A stretch of 64,000 nt of DNA, taken from positions 21,638,429 through 21,702,428 of the forward strand of contig OW285187.1 of assembly GCA_935421135.1 (NCBI GenBank), written 5' to 3'. Origin of the DNA: Bugulina stolonifera. Lineage: Eukaryota; Bryozoa; Gymnolaemata; Cheilostomatida; Bugulidae. Positions 57,046 through 64,000 of the stretch are shown here, piece by piece; the first letter of the stretch is position 1; each line of letters opens with the position of its first letter. Both the position numbers and the translations under genes were made by a program. The notes under the pieces were generated by a model that ran no database searches, was not told where the DNA came from, and saw only the letters and a list, made by a program, of their open reading frames with translations.

Positions 57046-58853
57046 CACTCCAGGTCCGATAGTAGAAGTGTTGCAGTCCAGGAGAGAGATATTTGACTTG
57101 TTTCAGTATGTTTACAATGCTCCGAGCATTCAAAGATCTGCTAGCTACAATGTGATAACATTTTACAGTGAATTATCAATTAAATTGTTAATGCATTTCA
57201 AGAAATGATCTATTTTCACAAATTGCTTTTTAAAGGCATTCAAATGAACAGTTTCTATGTTTGACTCTATCAGAGATTAATTGGTGAAGCTCCAGCTACA
57301 GGATATTGCAAATTCTAGATTTTTCTTTTTCAAAACAATTTTGGCCTTCAACTATATATGTTACATATACTAGTAATTTTTTACCTATTATTGTTTTATA
57401 CTACTCACACAGTGAGAGAGAGGAGCTTTTACAACTTTGCTATAATGTTCTTGCATTCAGAATAGAAATGTCTCACCATCGTGGATTATTTTTTGATATA
57501 ATGTTTCTACTAGCACTTTATACTGATTACTTTAGGTATCTGATTGTGGCAATTGTTACAAGTTCAATATAATTCTTCACAAAATTCTAAGAGCTGATCA
57601 TTTGCTACATTAGTCTCTTAGATTATAGACCAGATAGTAGACCTGTTATAGCCATGGGCACTCATAAGCTATTGATTATAATTAGAAGTTGTCCGCTCTC
57701 AATTCTTTAGAACAGAGGAGGGAGAGAAATTGAGAGAGGACAACTTCTAATTATAATCAATAGCTTTTGAGTGCCCATGCTTGTATCCATCCCTTTTTGA
57801 TGGTCTATTATGGACAGTACATGGGTACTTGTACATTACAGCCTATGACACTCGCCTACATCTAGTCTTATTTTATTAACCCTCCAGAATGAAGATTTAC
57901 TTGCTTCTATGACAGGGTCTTACAAATCAGTGCAACTGAGTAGAAATCAGCATCCTTTCCAGGAAGACTGGATATGTGATTTAGCCTTATAGATAACTGC
58001 TTTCATTAAGCCTACTTGTCATACAGGAGCGTTTTTGATACATGCACCAAAATTCATGCAAAGTATACTGCTTACAGAGCACAGTTTTATAATTGTAACA
58101 TGATTATGCTACATAGAGCTGACTTCCTGTGCAGCACTTTCAATACAAGCAAGGAGGCGACATGTATTGTTTGTCAAATAACTAAGTGTAGTCTACCTAC
58201 TAGTACATGTAAGTGGCAACATGGTGAAAGAGCTATGCCTATGCACTACAGATGGGGCGTATTATAGACTTTATAGTATCAGTATGCATGTATTCGGCAC
58301 ATGTACGTGTACATTGTATGTCTATTTTCTAAAAATGTACCACTACTACAACCTGTATGCTACATCAATAAAACTACTTCTAGAAATCTAGCGCACAACC
58401 TTTAATCTGGTCACACTGAAGAATAAATATATGTATATAATATATACATTATATCACTGCTGGGCCCTGCTAATATGTATAATTATGTACATGTACTGCA
58501 GTAGGTCCTCAAGCCTCAACACTTTCTTTTCTTATTTTGTAATTGTAATGAAGAATTATCTCCTCTTGACAATGTTTCACAGAGGAGGACAACTCTGAGG
58601 AAGCAAGACCAAAAACATTTCCGATAGCTTTGGTTCCAATAGTTACTATTGCAAAAATAATAATGCAACTGTTCAGTATTATTCTAAAACTGAGCTCAAC
58701 GCGTAGTATAGTGTCACAGGCTTACACAGTTTCACAAGGCCGGCCATTGTAATTTCATTCATAGCGATAGCGGGAAATCCTCTTTCTTCCCTATTCTATT
58801 TCTATTCACCACACATTCAAACCTGGTATTGGGGTTCACATAAAATTGCCATA
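57046..58853. other. 3' flank of ATXN1-like gene and lamin promoter
   Basis: AATAAA at 58367-58372 is the clearest polyadenylation signal, which would give a 1.3-kb 3' untranslated region. A foldback MITE lies at 57653-57779. The last few hundred bases before 58854 should hold the lamin promoter. No other gene seen. Confidence 0.5.
57653..57779. mobile_element. Foldback MITE, copy 2
   Basis: Inverted arms of about 50 bp (CATGGGCACTCA..AGCTATTG, ATTATAATTAGAAGTTGTCC, CTCTCAATT) with few mismatches and a short loop, so almost the whole element is a hairpin. The AGAAGTTGTCC..CTCTCAA core is shared with 36220-36321. No target duplication was identified. Confidence 0.8.
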
Positions 58854-61800
58854 ATGGCCACTAAACAGACAAAAATAAGCAGCTCATCAAGCTTTGCTGA
58901 AAAAGGGTCTCCTGCCCCAGACTCAACTAAACTTCGGAGTGCATCTCCACGAGTTAGCAGGTTACAGGAAAAGAAAGAGGAGCTTACTGGTTTGAATGAC
59001 AGACTAGCAGCTTATATTGACCACATTAGGTCTCTTGAAACTGAAAATCAAAAATTGCATCTTCAAATACAGACATTTGAAGAAACTAGTCAAAGAGAGG
59101 TGTCTAATGTAAAAGAATTGTATGAAAGAGAGTTGGCAGCTGCTAGAAAATTGATTGACGATCTATCGAAAGAAAACGCACAACTAACAGTAAATGTAGG
59201 AACTTATAAATCAGAAGCTGAAGAGTGGATGCGAAAGTAAGTTAGTGTTGATAGTTTGATCCTAATAGTAGCTAAACTGCACTGTTAGTGTTTTAAGCAA
59301 AACTTCCTTCGTTTTCGTATTATAGTATTATATTTATTTGGGGCATGGGCTAGGCTACTACCAGATAGGTCTAGGTGCAGTACTACAACTATAAACTTCT
59401 TGTTGGTTGTCAGGTTACCTAAAGTTGAATAAAGAAAGCAGCATCTTCAGCTTCAATTTTAACAAAGAACAAAGGCCATCTCATTTAAAATTTCTGTTCA
59501 GTCTTGCACCTTCGGTACCTCGCTACTACAGTTATCTACAATGAACATCAGCGATCTAGTGAATGCTGGCATTTGTGCATTTCCACTAGTAGTTAATTTT
59601 AGCTGACAGTCTCATGACAATCAAATCAATCTGAATTTTTGATTTTGTTTTAATTTAAATTTGGGCTAGACCTACAAAGTGTACATGTAGTAGACTGCTC
59701 AACAAGGCACAGGTCCACCTTGTCCTACGAGTGCATATGCCTGCATGTAGCCTAATGTTATACCAATACCCATGTATGGGCAACAAATTCAATTCAACGG
59801 GTGGAGGGTGGTGAAATCAGGATCAGAGGTGTCAACATACATGTATAGTGCATGGGCCTATAATAGATGAGACTTCCGAAGTTAAAAATTATTGCATCTA
59901 TGTCCAACAGTTGGGACTTTCTGTAAAATTGTCAGCACCTTACAGTCCAATGCATGTCCATGGTAGCACAACTCCTGATAGAAGTGTTGCCACATTGCAT
60001 TTATTGAATGGGAATTCTGTGTTATGGATCAATGAAACCAATCAATATAATAAACAATGGGCAGGTCTGTGAATCCATTCCGACGCTGTTATATCATATT
60101 GTATCAGGTATTCACTGAGAGACAGGGAGGTATCTGCCTTGCAGAAGAAAAATGCTGATGCCGATGGTAAAATTGCAGACCTTGAAGCTAAGCTCGCCGC
60201 AGCCTTAAGAGAAAATGAAAATTCCAAACAACAATACCAGGTAATGCATTTATTATATTATTTCTATACCAGATGTTTTAATTGTAGTAATATAAACAGT
60301 GCTTGAATGTGTAAAGTGTGAACTGATCTAAGTTATATGCAATAAAGGCTCACAGGAAACCAGCACTGAATGGGGTGTAATTTGAACAGTATATTTTGAT
60401 TTCAGTAATTGAATGAAAAGTAAAATAATGTGATCAATATAGTAGACCTAGTCCCCTTGAACAATGTCATTATACCAATATCAGATCAATGCAAGCCATT
60501 ATTGAATCCTATGCAGTATTTTGCACTGATAGTAAAAATGGTAACACTCCTTGCATTCCATTTGACTGATTACATTGTTCTCTATTATCAATACACAATA
60601 CATTGACTATTTATTTACTCTTTGTCTAGAAGGTGCTGAATGCATAACATTTTAGTCTGCATATGACATTTTCTCCTTTCATTTGGAGCCGGCTGTCCCA
60701 CAGTTCTCCATGTAAAATTAATTTTTTTAACTTAATTGAAGTTTTATTAACTTTTGATTAATTTTATTAACTTTTGGATTTGCTATCATGTATTTGAAAA
60801 AATCTCGGGTAAGTGAGTGTAATTATGTGTTTTATATTGTGTTAACTTTGTAGTGCATAGAGCGTGACAGTTGAAACGGTAAAATGAAAGCGAACTAGGT
60901 GTATAATTTATTAATATATTTCTTTATTCTGTTAATTATTGATTTGATTCTTTGTTTCATTTTTTTTATCATGGCCTATGATTGCTATACCTCATGTCGA
61001 AAAATCAGAGAAAAGTAATTCTGAAACACCATAATTGAAATGTTTCTGGATTCTAGTCGTCAGTCTATTATCGATAGAGTGAATGTAGCACAGCTTGAAA
61101 TTCGCTGCAGTTGCTACTCGCTAATAAGTCTACCACATTATGTTGTGCTGCTTACTATCATGTTTTATACTAAACACATGTGTAGTCCTACATGTACATA
61201 TTGTGTCTACACGAATTGTAGTCTCTTTGCCAAAGTCAAAGCACTGCTATTTACACCATATCCTGTTCCATATCCAGAAACGTTCACCTTGAGTTAATAC
61301 ATAGAGTTTCTTCATTAAACTTTATAGTTTTTAGTCAGTATCCTCTGCTTTAGGGCCTAGCAGCCATTTTACTTTTAGGCCTAAATTTTAGGCACAGGCT
61401 AACTTGCTCAAAAATTTTCTGGCCCACTTCTATCACAGGATCGCGAACACACCGACCAGGGCCAAAAGCAAAATCCTCATTTTCGTGAGAGAAACCTAGG
61501 TTTCTCCAACCAAGCAAAATCCCAGGTCTGTTGCCCTTTTGACCTAAGCCGGACAGGACGGCCATCTTGGGATTTTTATAATTTGCTACCCAGGTCGGTC
61601 CAAGAGGTCCCGAAAACACTATTTATCTTGAAAATTTGGGAAACACTCTCGTACCTTTTTATTGTATAACCATTGTAATTGAGGAAGCTGGCCTGGTGTG
61701 CTATGCGATTAAATTTTGCCGTAAAGCCTCGGGCTCAAGTCCTCGTCAGGAATGGGTTATCTTCACAGATGTAGAACCAAATTTTTTGTTGCCTATAAAT

Positions 61801-63839
61801 ACATTTCCTTGTAAGAAAAGTTGCATAATTTACTTACTGTTTCGTCTGTCATTTATAGCGAGCCAAGTCTGATATTGGTGACCTGGAGAGACAGCTAGCA
61901 TCAGCAAGGAAACAGCTGGAGGAGGAGACACTGGCTAAGGTAGACCTTGAGAACCGTATCCAAAGTCTCAAGGTACGTAATATAATGATATAGCTTGACA
62001 GTGTACAGCGTAACCGCTGTGGATCAGTGGGTATATATGTTATCAAATGCATTTTGTAGCCTCAGTACCCATATACAGTGTTGCTACTGCTATATTAGCC
62101 TGCGAGTTTAATGGGGGTTGTCACTTTACACATTTACTATTTAGGTCACGTCTGATACCCTGTAGCAGTAAGAATTGCTTGCTGTCAGTTAAACCAGGGA
62201 GGAACACCTTCGGATATATGTAAATGCCATGTTGTGTCAGATTATTTTGGTTAATATATTGTATAGAACAGTGGTTTTCTCTCCTGGTGTATCTTTGCTG
62301 TGGAGTTGTACGTAATCACTTGACTTTATTTTCCCTTCTACCCACAGGAAGAACTTGCGTTCAAAGAGCAGCTGCACCAGTCTGAGCTGGCCGAGACTCG
62401 CACACGACTCGAGATAACGTTAGACGAGGTAGACAGTCGGGCTGAGAAGGAGGCTGAGAGTAAACTACAGGATGCGCTGGCTGACCTACGCAAACAGCAG
62501 GAGCAGCAAACACAGTCATACAGGGAAGACCTGGAGAATATATACGAGTCTAAAGTATGTACCATTGTTCATCTTATGAATAATTCCATAATAATGTACA
62601 AGTATTATGCTTGGCAAGTAGTAACCGACTCTTATTACCAATGAATCTCTCCCTCAACTCCCGTGCTTTGGCACTCAGTATCACTTTACAAACCAATCTG
62701 CCCATGTATACAGTCTTGCAATCACATAGACACATGTAGGCCTACACATTTATGCAATCTTACAAGTACATAAGACATAATTATGTAGGTATGTATGTGA
62801 TCTTACAATCACATAGACATGCGTACACATGTACGATATACATGTGTATATACATGTACGTATTTTAGATCCAAGGACTACAGCAGGTGTTGGCAAACCA
62901 AGATGGTATGGATGAAACAGTGAGGAATGAGATTTCTACACACAAGAGTAGAATATCTGAGCTGCAGGGCCAAATTAAGAAGCTCACAAATCAGGTATTA
63001 TTACAGTCATATACATGTATATATGTGTGTATATAGGCTACAGTACTAGATGTAGCTTATTGTGGAGAGACCCAGGGCTAAAAACAATGTCTACTAGCCT
63101 ATATGAACATGTTGCTCAAAAAATAAAAAGGTAAATTCTTCATGAACTAACTTTTTTCAATAACTTTTTTCAACATTGGCTACTTCTTTTTCTTACAGTT
63201 TTTTGTAAGGGCATTGTGTAGGTCTGTACTGCGCGCCTTGTGATTGATTCTCCAAGAACTTATCATGTTGTGGTTATCATAGAATGGTGCTCTGGAGGCT
63301 AGACTGGCCTCACTGGAAGCTGATTTGGCTGCAGAGAGAGACCATGCTAACAAAGCTGCTGAGTCCAAGGAAAGAGAGGTCAAGTTCTTGAGGGACCAGA
63401 TGGATGATCGTATGAAGGAGTATCAGGATCTACTTGACATTAAGACCAGCCTTGACCTTGAGATAGCAGCGTACAGGAAGTTGATAGAGGGTGAAGAGGA
63501 GAGGTAAGTGTTGTAGACGACTACAATCAACTAATAATGGATGTGCTATAATACCTTGATGTAGCGAGACAGCGTTTGAAATCAATGTACTCATGTAACA
63601 GGATTATAATTATGGTATTGTACAGTCTATTGTATGGTGCTTGTAGACTAAATAGATCCCAGTCCTTCTCCCAGTCCAAACCTACGAGCCGTAAGAGGAG
63701 GAGGCCCGATGATGTAGCAGCTGAGGAAGCTGAGGCTCCTTCTGTCTATCTCTCCTCTGGTAGCGTAGCCGGTACCACGGAGATCTGCGATGTTAGTGAG
63801 GAAGGGAAATATATCAAGATAAGGAACATGGCCGATGAG
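58854..63839 (+). CDS. LMN: Nuclear lamin (3' end beyond the window)
   Basis: Seven exons in phase: 58854-59236, 60108-60240, 61859-61972, 62348-62554, 62869-62994, 63283-63503, 63647-63839; the gene runs off the right edge. The head is Ser-rich with [12 protein letters not shown], a likely mitotic kinase site. Coil 1A opens [20 protein letters not shown]. The rod ends with the intermediate-filament consensus [20 protein letters not shown] then IEGEEER. The tail begins with [20 protein letters not shown], a nuclear localisation signal, then [14 protein letters not shown], the start of the lamin-tail Ig fold. The CaaX end would lie outside the window. Lamins form the filament meshwork under the inner nuclear membrane. 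Intron 2 holds dispersed repeat family 2, copy B. Long coil 1B/2 segments of nuclear type indicate a lamin rather than a cytoplasmic filament. Confidence 0.96.
61410..61620. repeat. Dispersed repeat family 2, copy B
   Basis: In lamin intron 2, collinear with 48389-48610. Both copies end near GTCCAAGAGGTC(A/C). No terminal repeats or coding frame identify the class. Confidence 0.75.
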
Positions 63840-64000
63840 GTAAGCTGTGTTGGGTTATGCTATCTACTCTATGATTGTCCTTAAGTACATACTAGTACAT
63901 GTATATGTAATGTTGATCTACACATTCTCTCTATAGTTATTATAATTCATTGACTCAAGTAGTACATATCTATAAAAGGATACACACAGCTTGGATACGT

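Noticed and set aside
61690..61760. tRNA-like B-box (GGCTCAAGTCC) in lamin intron 2
   Set aside because: No cloverleaf could be drawn and the A-box is poor; not called as a tRNA gene.

Overview
The window is nuclear DNA of an invertebrate animal. All protein genes are split by GT-AG introns, and the set is metazoan: a lamin, Pur-alpha, an AXH-domain ataxin-1 relative, a B-box/coiled-coil/propeller (TRIM-like) protein and a Ly6/uPAR protein. One U1A/U2B''-type gene, large minisatellites, TACATGTA-type repeats and many small DNA transposons suit an early-branching marine animal. A sponge is possible, but the sequence does not prove it.

Layout. 1-1902: 29-bp satellite, entered mid-array. 1903-4551: little except a possible terminal exon. 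4552-11050: a minus-strand LTR retroelement with gag, a -1 frameshift signal, an altered protease, no reverse transcriptase or integrase, and a zinc-finger reading frame instead; a hAT-type MITE sits in its leader. 11343-15463: five-exon TRIM-like gene whose stop codon is the first base of a second 29-bp array (15461-17116). 17988-19997: Ly6/uPAR-type gene with a 10-copy array of its own 5' splice site. 20799-22272 (minus): leucine-rich-repeat protein. 23410-31529 (minus): FRA10AC1, eight exons, head-to-head with EXOSC1 (31713-37292, six exons) across 183 bp. 38249-44560: PURA, eight exons, converging on SNRPA/snf (48110-45588, five exons). 48111-55446: gene-poor, with two LINE fragments, an orphan propeller exon and a hAT MITE. 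55447-57045: ATXN1-like. 58854 to the right edge: lamin, seven exons, tail incomplete.

Functional links. FRA10AC1 (spliceosome-associated) and SNRPA (snRNP) act in splicing, EXOSC1 in RNA decay, PURA in nucleic-acid binding and ATXN1 in transcription. This is a housekeeping neighbourhood with no operon-like coupling beyond the shared EXOSC1/FRA10AC1 promoter.

Most unusual structure. Two minisatellites are built from exon-intron junctions: a donor array in the Ly6 gene and an acceptor array in FRA10AC1. A third array begins in a stop codon. The retroelement carries a textbook frameshift signal (GGGAAAT, 6-nt spacer, 9-bp stem) although it has lost the usual pol enzymes. Coordinates of exons come from reading splice signals and codon phase by eye; no alignment or search was run.
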